Of a DNA stretch of 12,387 nucleotides, positions 1 through 6,074 are shown piece by piece. The DNA comes from Emcibacteraceae bacterium (GTDB lineage Bacteria; Pseudomonadota; Alphaproteobacteria; Sphingomonadales; Emcibacteraceae), in assembly GCA_016763335.1 (NCBI GenBank), contig JAESUD010000070.1, positions 1-12,387 on the forward strand. The letters run 5' to 3'. How positions within the stretch are numbered: the stretch's first letter is position 1; every line of letters begins with the position of its first letter. The notes under the pieces are model-generated. The model had not been told where the DNA came from. It did no database searches and saw only the letters and a program-made list of their open reading frames with translations. Position numbers and translations under genes: made by a program.

Positions 1-366
1 CAAAGAATTGATGTGTGGCTTTGGCATGCCCGGTTTTATAAAACCCGTTCACTCGCGACCAAAATGGTCAAGGGCGGTAAAGTACGTCTCAACGGCAATA
101 TCTGTAAAAAACCCAGTAATAATGTTGTGGTGGAAGATGTGCTGACATTTGCCCGGGCGGACGAGATTTTAATTGCTAAAATAATAGCTATTGGCATTCG
201 CCGCGGCCCTGCTTCAGAAGCACAAATGCTTTATGAGGATCTTACGCCCGCCCGAGAGGTTCAGCCTAAAGGCGTAAAAGCGGGTGATTCCAGAAGATTA
301 AGGGGCGCCGGAAGGCCTACAAAAAGTGATAGACGGGCTATTGATAAGCTGATGAATAGATTTTGA
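1..366 (+). CDS. S4-domain RNA-binding protein, HslR-like (5' partial)
   Basis: The frame is open to the left window edge and reads QRIDVWLWHARFYKTRSLA, the usual beginning of the HslR/heat-shock-protein-15 family, which normally starts with Met a few residues before RIDxWLWxAR. The GTG at 13 is therefore an internal valine codon and the true start lies outside the window. The S4 fold follows (KMVKGGKVRLNGNICKKPS), then the family signature RRGPASEAQMLYEDLTP, then a basic tail with GRPTKSDRRAIDKL. HslR of E. coli binds 50S subunits that carry a stalled nascent chain; a comparable ribosome or RNA-binding role is inferred here. In many alphaproteobacteria this gene lies just before fdxA and carD, often behind a helicase gene. 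Here three extra genes separate it from fdxA. No terminator is visible after the TGA. Confidence 0.9.
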   Translation, partial: QRIDVWLWHARFYKTRSLATKMVKGGKVRLNGNICKKPSNNVVVEDVLTFARADEILIAKIIAIGIRRGPASEAQMLYEDLTPAREVQPKGVKAGDSRRLRGAGRPTKSDRRAIDKLMNRF

Positions 367-453
367 AATAACCATCATTTTACATTTTATCTATTATTAA
401 AATCAAATTAATCTGTGTTTGATATGTTGTTTCCTGTAATCCAAGGAAATCAA

Positions 454-975
454 ATGGGATTTGTTATTAAATTTATATTCTTTTGCGTTTTTTCAGCGCT
501 TATTATCTCCAATTATGGTGATGATATTGTTAGAATTGTCGGCAATGAAGTTCGCCTTGCCTCAGATTCTAGTCCGAAAGAATTTAGGTCTTCCGCTAAT
601 CTTGTTCACTCATTTGAAATCCCCATTAAGCAAGACGGACATTATTGGGTGTCTATGAATGTCAATAACCAAAAAATCCGGTTCATTGTTGATACCGGTG
701 CTACTAGTGTTACGCTTAGTCATGCAGACGCTGAAAAACTAAACCTTCATCTTTATGACAATGATTTTGATATTGTCGTTAATACGGCTTCCGGACAAAC
801 CACAATGGCCGAGGTCGAACTTGATGTGGTTTCGGTTGGGGCGATTGAGTTATATGGTGTTAAAGCGCTCGTTGCGCGTGAAGGTATGCTTTCTGTTTCA
901 TTGCTCGGAATGAACTATCTTAACAAATTAGATAGATTTGAGTTTCGTGATCAAAAACTTATAATTGAACAATAG
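454..975 (+). CDS. Membrane-anchored retropepsin-like aspartic protease (clan AA, TIGR02281-like)
   Basis: The chosen start is ATG 454, preceded by AAGGA at 443-447 with 6 nt spacing. The frame is open to a GTG at 415 and an ATG at 424, but neither has a ribosome site. The 173-residue product begins with a hydrophobic segment (about residues 3-18), probably an uncleaved anchor, followed by a periplasmic domain. The catalytic motif is FIVDTGATSVTLS, with DTGA at residues 80-83. The C-terminal signature LLGMNYLNKLDRFEFRDQ matches the closing part of the alphaproteobacterial family of small anchored retropepsin-like proteins. One DTG motif in a domain of this size implies a homodimeric active site, as in retropepsins. 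The physiological substrate of this family is not known to me. The gene is 87 nt behind the S4 gene and has no obvious promoter of its own. Confidence 0.85.
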   Translation: MGFVIKFIFFCVFSALIISNYGDDIVRIVGNEVRLASDSSPKEFRSSANLVHSFEIPIKQDGHYWVSMNVNNQKIRFIVDTGATSVTLSHADAEKLNLHLYDNDFDIVVNTASGQTTMAEVELDVVSVGAIELYGVKALVAREGMLSVSLLGMNYLNKLDRFEFRDQKLIIEQ

Positions 976-993
976 TTTGATTATATATTTATA

Positions 994-1021
994 TTGACAC
1001 TGTAAACATTATTCCTAAAAT
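994..1021 (+). promoter_or_regulatory. Sigma70-type promoter of tetR with overlapping palindromic operator
   Basis: TTGACA (994-999) and TAAAAT (1016-1021) are separated by 16 nt, a 6/6 and a 5/6 match to consensus. The -35 hexamer is the left arm of an imperfect palindrome at 994-1006, TTGACACTGTAAA, centred on C1000 with 10 of 12 positions symmetric. A repressor bound there would block the -35 element, so autoregulation of tetR is plausible. The predicted transcript start near 1028 leaves a leader of only about 22 nt. Confidence 0.6.
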
Positions 1022-1049
1022 AACGCAGGGAAACTAATTACAAATAAAT

Positions 1050-1664
1050 ATGAATATAAAAAAATCTACATATCATCATGGAAATTTGCGTGAAGTGCTA
1101 ATTTCGTCTGCTCTTGAAATTTTAAAAGAAGGTACCTTGCAGGACTTAAGCTTACGCGCGCTTGCGCGTAAAGCCGGTGTTTCGCAAACGGCCCCATACC
1201 GTCATTTTGAAGATAAAGAAGCCTTGATCGTTGTTCTTATGCAGGAAGGTTCATATCTTCTGCAAGAAAATATGCTTGCCGCCAGTGAAAGCACAAAAGA
1301 CCCGGTTGAAAAGCTTATTAATTTAGGGATTTCATATTATGATTTTGCTGAAGCAAATCCGGCACATTTTAGGTTGATGTTTGGCGGAAGTCTGGAAAAT
1401 AAAGAGAAATATACGGATCTTGTTGAAATTGAACATAAAGGTTATGAAATTGTTCAAGATGCAGTTGGCGAATGTATGAAATTGCCAGATGCACCTGATA
1501 TGCCGCCGGAAATTGTTCGGTTGGCGTGTTGGTCATTGGTCCACGGGCTTGCAAATTTACTCCTTAATAACGTGACCAACGATGATATTCCTAATGATGA
1601 AGCAAAAAGAGCTGTTGTATGTGAAGTTATCTCCTTATATACAAAATCATTATTCAATAAATAA
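1050..1664 (+). CDS. TetR/AcrR-family transcriptional regulator with WHG C-terminal domain
   Basis: This is a 204-residue predicted ligand-responsive DNA-binding protein. The N-terminal segment YHHGNLREVLISSALEIL leads into the helix-turn-helix LSLRALARKAGVSQTAPYRHF (residues 33-53), a standard TetR DNA-binding domain. The C-terminal ligand domain carries NPAHFRLMFGG (103-113) and CWSLVHGLANL with Trp161, His165 and Gly166, the hallmark of the WHG type of TetR C-terminus (TetR_C_33). The ATG at 1050 is just ahead of the conserved YHHGNL. No good ribosome site lies at normal spacing: AGGGAA at 1027-1032 is 17 nt away and close to the predicted transcript start, so translation is probably weak. 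The gene has its own promoter and likely forms an operon with the TerB-like gene. Possible targets are tetR itself and the efflux operon at 4602, inferred from shared boxes. The ligand is unknown. Confidence 0.9.
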   Translation: MNIKKSTYHHGNLREVLISSALEILKEGTLQDLSLRALARKAGVSQTAPYRHFEDKEALIVVLMQEGSYLLQENMLAASESTKDPVEKLINLGISYYDFAEANPAHFRLMFGGSLENKEKYTDLVEIEHKGYEIVQDAVGECMKLPDAPDMPPEIVRLACWSLVHGLANLLLNNVTNDDIPNDEAKRAVVCEVISLYTKSLFNK

Positions 1665-1679
1665 AAGGTAAAAATCAGG

Positions 1680-2150
1680 GTGTCTATATTTACAAAACTC
1701 GGAAAATTTTTCAGCGATGATGCTGTCGCTGAACGGGGTAATAAAACCAGTAACATTGACGCTGAGAAATTAGCAGCGGCAGCTCTTATGGTTGAAGTGG
1801 CCGTGCAGGACGGCAATTTTGATGATCTGGAGAGAAAAACGATTGAAAAATCACTCATTGAAAAGCTGGGTTTATCACCGGACGACGCAAAAGAATTACT
1901 CATCAAAGCAGAAGACAAACAAAGTCAGTCCATACAAATTCTCTCATTTACCAGAGATATTAAAAATCATTTTGATGACGAAGGTCGCGTACGGATCATG
2001 GAGATGCTTTGGGATGTTGTCTTTGCGGATGGGGAAGAAGATGATTATGAAAGTAATTTGATGCGCCGTATCGCAGGGCTTTTATATGTATCTGATAGGC
2101 AAAGTGGACAAATTCGCAAAAAAGTAATGCAGGCTAAAAACCTTTTATAA
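1680..2150 (+). CDS. TerB-like protein (tellurite resistance TerB / DjlA-N family)
   Basis: This is a 156-residue soluble acidic helical protein. After a variable N-terminus it has two related segments: AAALMVEVAVQDGNFDDLE (33-51) and WDVVFADGEEDDYE (111-124). These are the paired acidic DGxxDxxE-type sites characteristic of the TerB fold, thought to bind metal. RRIAGLLYVSD (129-139) is the usual C-terminal helix of the family. The start is GTG 1680, with AAAAGG at 1663-1668 and 11 nt spacing. It begins 15 nt after the tetR stop and is almost certainly cotranscribed with tetR. Stand-alone TerB-like proteins are common in alphaproteobacteria, often with no other ter genes, and none are seen here. 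A true tellurite function is therefore not supported, and the biochemical role is unknown. Confidence 0.85.
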   Translation: MSIFTKLGKFFSDDAVAERGNKTSNIDAEKLAAAALMVEVAVQDGNFDDLERKTIEKSLIEKLGLSPDDAKELLIKAEDKQSQSIQILSFTRDIKNHFDDEGRVRIMEMLWDVVFADGEEDDYESNLMRRIAGLLYVSDRQSGQIRKKVMQAKNLL

Positions 2151-2156
2151 TTTCTT

Positions 2157-2190
2157 TTGACCTAATTGAGAAAAATGCTATATGCATTTT
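2157..2190 (+). promoter_or_regulatory. Possible fdxA promoter with palindrome over the -10 region
   Basis: TTGACC (2157-2162) and TATATG (2179-2184) are 16 nt apart, a 5/6 and a 4/6 match to the sigma70 consensus. A perfect 7-bp inverted repeat surrounds the -10: AAAATGC (2172-2178), loop TATAT, GCATTTT (2184-2190). It could be an operator for an fdxA regulator, or a weak terminator for the TerB gene. There is no uninterrupted T tract after it, which argues against the second reading. It does not match the iron boxes I know (Irr, RirA). Confidence 0.35.
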
Positions 2191-2241
2191 ATAAGCGATA
2201 TATTTAAATAATTTAAATATTATGTAATTTAGGAGAGCTCA

Positions 2242-2580
2242 ATGACATACGTTGTCACGGAAGCATGCATCAAATGTAAATTTACAGACTGTGTTGAGGT
2301 CTGTCCGGTTGATTGTTTTTATGAAGGTGAAAACATGTTAATCATTAATCCCAGTGAATGTATCGATTGTGGTGTGTGTGAACCTGAATGCCCGGCGGAA
2401 GCTATTTTGCCTGATACTGAAGACGGGATGGAGCGATGGGCTGAGCTAGCTGAAAAATACGAAGATGCCTGGCCAAATATTACAGAGCAGAAAGATCCGC
2501 TTCCGGGGGCGGATGATATAATTTCAGAAGCCGATAAGTTTAATAAGTATTTCAGTGAAAAGCCTGGTGAAGGTTCATAA
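2242..2580 (+). CDS. fdxA: Seven-iron ferredoxin FdxA ([3Fe-4S][4Fe-4S])
   Basis: This is a 112-residue ferredoxin closely resembling Azotobacter FdI over its first 60 residues. Cysteines fall at 9, 12, 17, 21, 25, 40, 43, 46 and 50. By alignment with FdI (offset one for the initiator Met), Cys9, Cys17 and Cys50 hold the [3Fe-4S] cluster; Cys21, Cys40, Cys43 and Cys46 hold the [4Fe-4S] cluster; Cys12 and Cys25 are not ligands. The tail [16 protein letters not shown] is typical of the FdxA family. The ATG is preceded by AGGAG (2231-2235) with 6 nt spacing, a strong ribosome site. The protein is a cytosolic low-potential electron carrier; its redox partners cannot be read from this window. Position ahead of carD is conserved in alphaproteobacteria. 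No clear intrinsic terminator follows the TAA. Confidence 0.97.
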   Translation: MTYVVTEACIKCKFTDCVEVCPVDCFYEGENMLIINPSECIDCGVCEPECPAEAILPDTEDGMERWAELAEKYEDAWPNITEQKDPLPGADDIISEADKFNKYFSEKPGEGS

Positions 2581-2667
2581 CGTTTGCTTTAGGTCGTCGT
2601 TCATTTTGATTATAAATAATTCTTTATATTACGCATGAGATAAGGGGTGTATTTTTTGTTAAAAATG

Positions 2668-2676
2668 TGTTACAAT
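2668..2676 (+). promoter_or_regulatory. Extended -10-like element in the fdxA-carD gap
   Basis: TGT-TACAAT matches TGn-TATAAT, with 5/6 in the -10 hexamer. A -35 element at the normal distance is poor (TGTATT at 2648-2653), so the call rests on the extended -10 alone. Transcription would begin near 2683 and reach the hairpin at 2755-2790 after about 70 nt. The element lies in the loop/right-arm part of an inverted repeat: GGGGTGTATT (2644-2653) with AATGTACCCC (2674-2683), two G-T pairs. Confidence 0.3.
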
Positions 2677-2754
2677 GTACCCCATTGGAACATGATTGTT
2701 TGATAGGATTAAACGTAACTTACTGAATTTGCACAAATATTTAAAAAAATAATT

Positions 2755-2811
2755 GATTTTACCGAAACGAATATGAGTTTTGGTAGAATTTTTGCGAAAT
2801 TTTTATTTTTT
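2755..2811 (+). terminator. Hairpin with T-rich tail, possible terminator or attenuator
   Basis: The arms 2755-2768 and 2777-2790 form a continuous 14-bp stem with three G-U pairs and an 8-nt loop (GAATATGA). The stem runs into TTTTT at 2789-2793; further T-runs at 2800-2804 and 2806-2811 follow. The stem is AT-rich and the T tract is split by GCGAAA, so termination efficiency is uncertain. It could end a short transcript starting near 2683, end fdxA read-through, or regulate read-through into carD 150 nt downstream. Confidence 0.4.
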
Positions 2812-2943
2812 GTCTGCGATATTCAATTATTAACGCGTATTTTTTGAACGAATATGGGATATTTTATTTTTTAATATGAAGACCCAAAGACAATAATTCT
2901 TTCTTTTTAAGAACGGAACTGGGTTTATACGGAGAATTTATTT

Positions 2944-3456
2944 ATGGCTAAAAATGATAATCTGGAATTTTCTATAGAGCAGGATATTGTTTACCCAAAA
3001 CATGGTGTGGGTAATATTGTTGATATTCAGGTGCAGGAAGTTGCCGGTATGACTATTGAGCTTTACGTCATTCGGTTTGAGAAGGATAGAATGACACTTA
3101 GAGTGCCGACTGACAAGGCTGTGGGAGTAGGAATGCGGTGCATTTCGGATAAAGATACTATGAATAAAGCTTTTGTGACCTTAAAAGGCAAGGCAAAAGT
3201 TAAACGTACAATGTGGAGCAGGCGCGCCCAAGAATACGAATCAAAGATCAATTCAGGTAGTGTTATCTTACTTGCTGAAGTTGTTCGTGATTTATATCGT
3301 AGCGGTGATCAGTCAGAACAATCATATAGTGAACGACAAATTTTTGAAGCGGCGATAAGTCGCCTTGCAAGGGAAGTTGCAGCCGTTGAAGGAATTTGTG
3401 AAAAAGAAGGCTTAGTGAAACTCGAAAGTGTTTTATCACCTGAAATAGCAGCATAA
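2944..3456 (+). CDS. carD: CarD/CdnL-family RNA polymerase-binding transcription factor
   Basis: This is a 170-residue protein. Residues about 12-65 form the RNA polymerase interaction (Tudor-like) domain, with the family signatures DIVYPKHGVGNI (14-25) and MTLRVPTDKAVGVGMR (50-65). The C-terminal half is helical and starts with WSRRAQEYESKI (91-102). Trp91 corresponds to the tryptophan that in CarD proteins wedges into the upstream edge of the promoter bubble and stabilises the open complex. CarD proteins bind the RNA polymerase beta subunit and act genome-wide, especially on rRNA and housekeeping promoters. ATG 2944 has GGAGA (2931-2935) at 8 nt. The gene is monocistronic in appearance: a 363-nt gap precedes it and a strong terminator follows 24 nt after the TAA. 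Length and motifs are normal. Confidence 0.95.
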   Translation: MAKNDNLEFSIEQDIVYPKHGVGNIVDIQVQEVAGMTIELYVIRFEKDRMTLRVPTDKAVGVGMRCISDKDTMNKAFVTLKGKAKVKRTMWSRRAQEYESKINSGSVILLAEVVRDLYRSGDQSEQSYSERQIFEAAISRLAREVAAVEGICEKEGLVKLESVLSPEIAA

Positions 3457-3480
3457 TTTTTCTGTTTAATAAATAAATTG

Positions 3481-3509
3481 AAAAGCCTGCTACTAAGCAG
3501 GCTTTTTTT
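3481..3509 (+). terminator. Rho-independent terminator of carD
   Basis: A perfect 11-bp stem, AAAAGCCTGCT (3481-3491) with AGCAGGCTTTT (3496-3506), closes a 4-nt ACTA loop and runs into a seven-T tract (3503-3509). The A-rich 5' side could also serve the opposite strand, but no minus-strand gene ends here. Confidence 0.93.
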
Positions 3510-3574
3510 GTTTCATAATAGCAATATAGTTGTTTAATGTTTTTATAAAAAAAATACATTGGAAATTTTGATTT

Positions 3575-4402
3575 ATGAACACGAATAATTTTTCGAGCTT
3601 GGATGATAACAGATATGGTCTATTCACCAACGCCAAACGTATTTGGGCAATTGGCTCAATCCATGGTGAGCTTGAAGCCCTTAAGTTGGTACATAAGACT
3701 TTAATTTCCAAATTTCGTCGTGGTGACAAGCTTGTATATTTGGGTAATTATTTCGGGGACACTAAATTTAACAAAGAAACATTTGATGAAATATTGATTG
3801 CACGGCGCAAAATAATGTCCTTGCCGGAAGTCTTTATGCCAGAGGATTTTATCTATCTTCGTGGCGCTAGAGAAGAAATGTTTTTTAAACTTTTGCAGCT
3901 TCATTTTGCACCCAACCCTGCGCCGGTGATGGAATGGTTGCTGGACCATGGTATGGGGGCTTCTATCGAGGCATACGGGGAAACTGTTCAAAAAGCGCGC
4001 GCTATTGTACGCCAGGGAACTATGGCACTTACAAAATGGACGAACGGTATTCGCCGTCAAATACAGAATTGCCCCGGTCATATTGATTTAACCAATTGTT
4101 TAAAAAGAGCTTGTTTGACCGATGATGGCAACCTTTTATTTGTTCATGCAAGTGTCGATACCAGTCGGCCACTTACAATGCAAAAGGATCAGTTCTGGTG
4201 GGATAATGGTGATTTTGATAAAATTGATGAAAACTTCTCTGAATTTATAAAGGTAATTAGGGGGTATGATCATTCCAATTCAGGTGTTAATCTCAAGAAT
4301 AAATATACAGCAACTATTGATGGCGGGTGTGATCGTGGCGGAAAGTTACATGCAGTTTGTTTTACACCGGACGGTATAAAACATGATGAAATTATCAGCT
4401 AG
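3575..4402 (+). CDS. Degenerate PPP-type metallophosphatase-like protein (probable pseudophosphatase)
   Basis: This 275-residue protein keeps the order of calcineurin/PPP phosphatase motifs but not their key residues. GDxHG appears as GSIHG (27-31), losing the metal Asp. GDxxDRG appears as GNYFGDT (57-63). GNHE appears as GAREE (97-101), losing both Asn and the catalytic His. FVHA (189-192) keeps its His. The final GH motif reads RGYDHS (229-234). Of the expected ligands only His30 and His191 remain, so ordinary two-metal catalysis looks impossible. The tail ATIDGGCDRGGKLHAVCFTPDG (246-267) resembles the end of bacterial PPP phosphatases. The frame is intact and there is no decay, so a structural, binding or regulatory role is likely. 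I recall similar degenerate proteins near carD in other alphaproteobacteria, but cannot confirm it here. TGGAA at 3560-3564 is a modest ribosome site. The gene is isolated by the carD terminator; a 199-nt gap follows it. Confidence 0.75.
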   Translation: MNTNNFSSLDDNRYGLFTNAKRIWAIGSIHGELEALKLVHKTLISKFRRGDKLVYLGNYFGDTKFNKETFDEILIARRKIMSLPEVFMPEDFIYLRGAREEMFFKLLQLHFAPNPAPVMEWLLDHGMGASIEAYGETVQKARAIVRQGTMALTKWTNGIRRQIQNCPGHIDLTNCLKRACLTDDGNLLFVHASVDTSRPLTMQKDQFWWDNGDFDKIDENFSEFIKVIRGYDHSNSGVNLKNKYTATIDGGCDRGGKLHAVCFTPDGIKHDEIIS

Positions 4403-4433
4403 TAAAGAAAAATTTTCTTAAATAACGTAATAT

Positions 4434-4485
4434 TTGAGACAGAAGCATGGAAAATTGAGACAAAAGTCTATTTTGACACTATCAC
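4434..4485 (+). promoter_or_regulatory. Putative operator region upstream of the RND efflux operon
   Basis: Two near-identical 12-mers, TTGAGACAGAAG (4434-4445) and TTGAGACAAAAG (4455-4466), are in direct repeat 21 bp apart, about two helical turns. TTGACACTATCAC (4473-4485) follows. The last is an imperfect palindrome of the form TTGACA-N-TGTCAA and shares TTGACACT with the tetR promoter. TTGACA (4473-4478) could also be a -35 element, but I find no convincing -10 at 15-19 nt from it. The exact promoter of the operon is therefore unresolved. Confidence 0.45.
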
Positions 4486-4601
4486 TAACACATAAGGTCG
4501 GTTATTTTAAACTCAGGAAGATATTTTAATAAAAATAATGATTTGAAGGCGATAAAAAAAATAAACGCTTATTAGATCAACGATATAAAAGAGTATTTTA
4601 A

Positions 4602-6074
4602 ATGAATACGTCTAAATTATGGGCCACGACAGCGTTGACGCTGGTTCTTAGCGCCTGTGCATCGCTTCCGGTTAATGATAGGGTACTATCAAATTCCATC
4701 GATATTAATGATCAATGGCAAACGAGAGATGGTCAAGTTGCGCCTGTTGAAAATGGCTGGCTTGACGCGTTAAAAATGCCTGAGCTGAGTATTTTTGTTG
4801 CTGAGGTTATCAAGAACAATCCGAATTATAATGAAATTGCACTGCGCATGCAGGCGGCAGGCTATAATGCCGACGCTTCGGCGGGCAGGCTTATGCCGCG
4901 CATTGGCGCTTCGGCAAGTGGCAGCAGAACTGGCGTAGAAACCCCGGTGCAGAATACATCGAACAGTTTTTCCGTGGGGCTTGACGCAAGTTGGGAAATA
5001 GATGTTTGGGGCAGACTTTCTGCGACAGCGGCCAGCGCCAGGTCAAATTATGAAGTGGCGAAATATGATTTTTACGGCGCAAGGCTTTCCCTTGCGGCAC
5101 AAGTTGCGCAAAGCTGGTTTGATATTATTGAAGCGAAACAACAACTCGATTTATCGATTAGTACCGTTGTCAATTATGACCGGGCAACAAATATAATCAG
5201 AAACCGTTTTGAAAGAGGATTATCAAGCGGACTTGATTTGAGGCTGTCTATCACGAGTTTAGAGGCAGCAAAAGCAACAGAAAAACAGCGCGAATCTAAT
5301 CATCATCAGGCATTAAGAAGACTTGAATTATTCGCTGGCAGATATCCGTCAGCAGATATTGAAATTGTTGGTGAAATACCCGATAAACTTACAGAAATTC
5401 CCATTGGAATACCGCTAGATTTACTCGAACGCCGGCCTGACTTACAGTCAGCAAAAGCGCGTCTTTACGCCGCAGGTTACAGGGCACAAGCCGCCGAAAA
5501 AGCATTGTTGCCAAGCATTTCAATTACGGCACGCGGTAGCAACACATCGGCTGATTTTAGTGAATTATTGAAATTTGATAATATTTTTTGGAATTTGGTT
5601 GGTGGTATTACCCAACCAATTTTCCAGGGTGGTCAGCTACGAAATAGCGCAAAAGCGGAACAGATGAATTTTGAAGCACAAAAACAAAATTATGCTCAAA
5701 CCTTACTTCGCGCGTTTAAAGAAGTTGAGGATGCCCTAGATAATGACCGTACTTTGGCGGCAAGAGTTGAGCATACGGCCCTTGCGGCTGAAAATGCGGT
5801 TGCAGCAGCAGAAGTCGCCCTTATTCAATATTCACAAGGACTTGTCAGAATTGCGACATTACTTCAGTCACAACGGCAAAGCTTAACGCAGCAAAGCCAA
5901 TTGCTCAGTATTAAAAAACAGCGCATTAATAACCGCATTTCACTTTATTTATCTCTTGGGGGCGATTTTTATTCGGATAGCACACCGAATAATCAGGAAA
6001 ATGCCACTATAAATTCACAGGAAAATAAACTAGGTGGTAATAGACCTTCTGGTAACGAGGGGATCACATCATGA
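4602..6074 (+). CDS. RND efflux outer-membrane factor, NodT/TolC-family lipoprotein
   Basis: This is a 490-residue outer-membrane channel protein. A signal peptide ends in the lipobox LSAC (16-19), predicting lipidation at Cys19. Two homologous OEP halves follow. Family signatures are WEIDVWGRLSATAASARSNY in the first half, and LLERRPDLQSAKARLYAAGY plus ITQPIFQGGQLRNSAKAEQ in the second. Such proteins form trimeric barrels with a long periplasmic helical tunnel that docks to the adaptor. The hydrophilic Asn/Gln-rich C-terminus after SLGGDF is expected to be disordered. The start is ATG 4602 with AAAAGAG (4587-4593) at 8 nt, a weak ribosome site. It is the first gene of a three-gene operon, and its TGA overlaps the next ATG by 4 nt (ATGA). 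Having the outer-membrane gene first differs from the acrAB-type order. Confidence 0.94.
   Translation: MNTSKLWATTALTLVLSACASLPVNDRVLSNSIDINDQWQTRDGQVAPVENGWLDALKMPELSIFVAEVIKNNPNYNEIALRMQAAGYNADASAGRLMPRIGASASGSRTGVETPVQNTSNSFSVGLDASWEIDVWGRLSATAASARSNYEVAKYDFYGARLSLAAQVAQSWFDIIEAKQQLDLSISTVVNYDRATNIIRNRFERGLSSGLDLRLSITSLEAAKATEKQRESNHHQALRRLELFAGRYPSADIEIVGEIPDKLTEIPIGIPLDLLERRPDLQSAKARLYAAGYRAQAAEKALLPSISITARGSNTSADFSELLKFDNIFWNLVGGITQPIFQGGQLRNSAKAEQMNFEAQKQNYAQTLLRAFKEVEDALDNDRTLAARVEHTALAAENAVAAAEVALIQYSQGLVRIATLLQSQRQSLTQQSQLLSIKKQRINNRISLYLSLGGDFYSDSTPNNQENATINSQENKLGGNRPSGNEGITS

Larger units (their letters stand above)
2581..2943. other. 363-nt AT-rich fdxA-carD intergenic region
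   Basis: No credible gene lies here; the longest ATG reading noticed is 24 codons without a ribosome site. It contains an inverted repeat at 2644-2653/2674-2683, an extended -10-like element at 2668-2676, a 14-bp hairpin at 2755-2790 followed by T-rich DNA, a 10-nt direct repeat AACGAATATG (2766-2775 and 2847-2856), and a 7-bp inverted repeat AGACCCA/TGGGTTT (2880-2886/2920-2926) just ahead of the carD ribosome site. It may be a long carD leader, a small-RNA locus, or both. No well-spaced sigma70 promoter for carD was found. Confidence 0.6.

Noticed and set aside
13..15. GTG as the start codon of the S4-domain gene
   Set aside because: The in-frame codons before it encode QRID, which belongs to the conserved RIDxWLWxAR motif; the gene begins outside the window.
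1454..1918. 154-codon minus-strand open frame across the tetR-terB junction
   Set aside because: It is antisense to two well-supported genes, is Ser/Ala-rich without a domain pattern and has no ribosome site evidence.
1680..2150. TerB-like gene as evidence of a tellurite resistance or ter stress system
   Set aside because: No TerC, TerD or TerZ relatives are in the window, and solitary TerB-fold proteins are widespread.
2773..2847. 24-codon ATG frame in the fdxA-carD gap
   Set aside because: There is no ribosome site, the ATG lies in the loop of the hairpin, and the Phe-rich content follows from T-rich DNA.
3536..3560. AATGT...ACATT inverted repeat with TATAAA before the pseudophosphatase gene, as a promoter or operator
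   Set aside because: No -35 element is visible at suitable spacing, and AT-rich symmetry of this length is expected by chance.
3701..4081. 126-codon minus-strand open frame inside the pseudophosphatase gene
   Set aside because: It is antisense to a gene with clear family motifs; its composition looks like a shadow frame.
4405..4419. AAGAAAA-A-TTTTCTT palindrome just after the pseudophosphatase stop, as a terminator
   Set aside because: The stem is almost pure A/T with too short a loop and no T tract after it; it is likely chance in AT-rich DNA.
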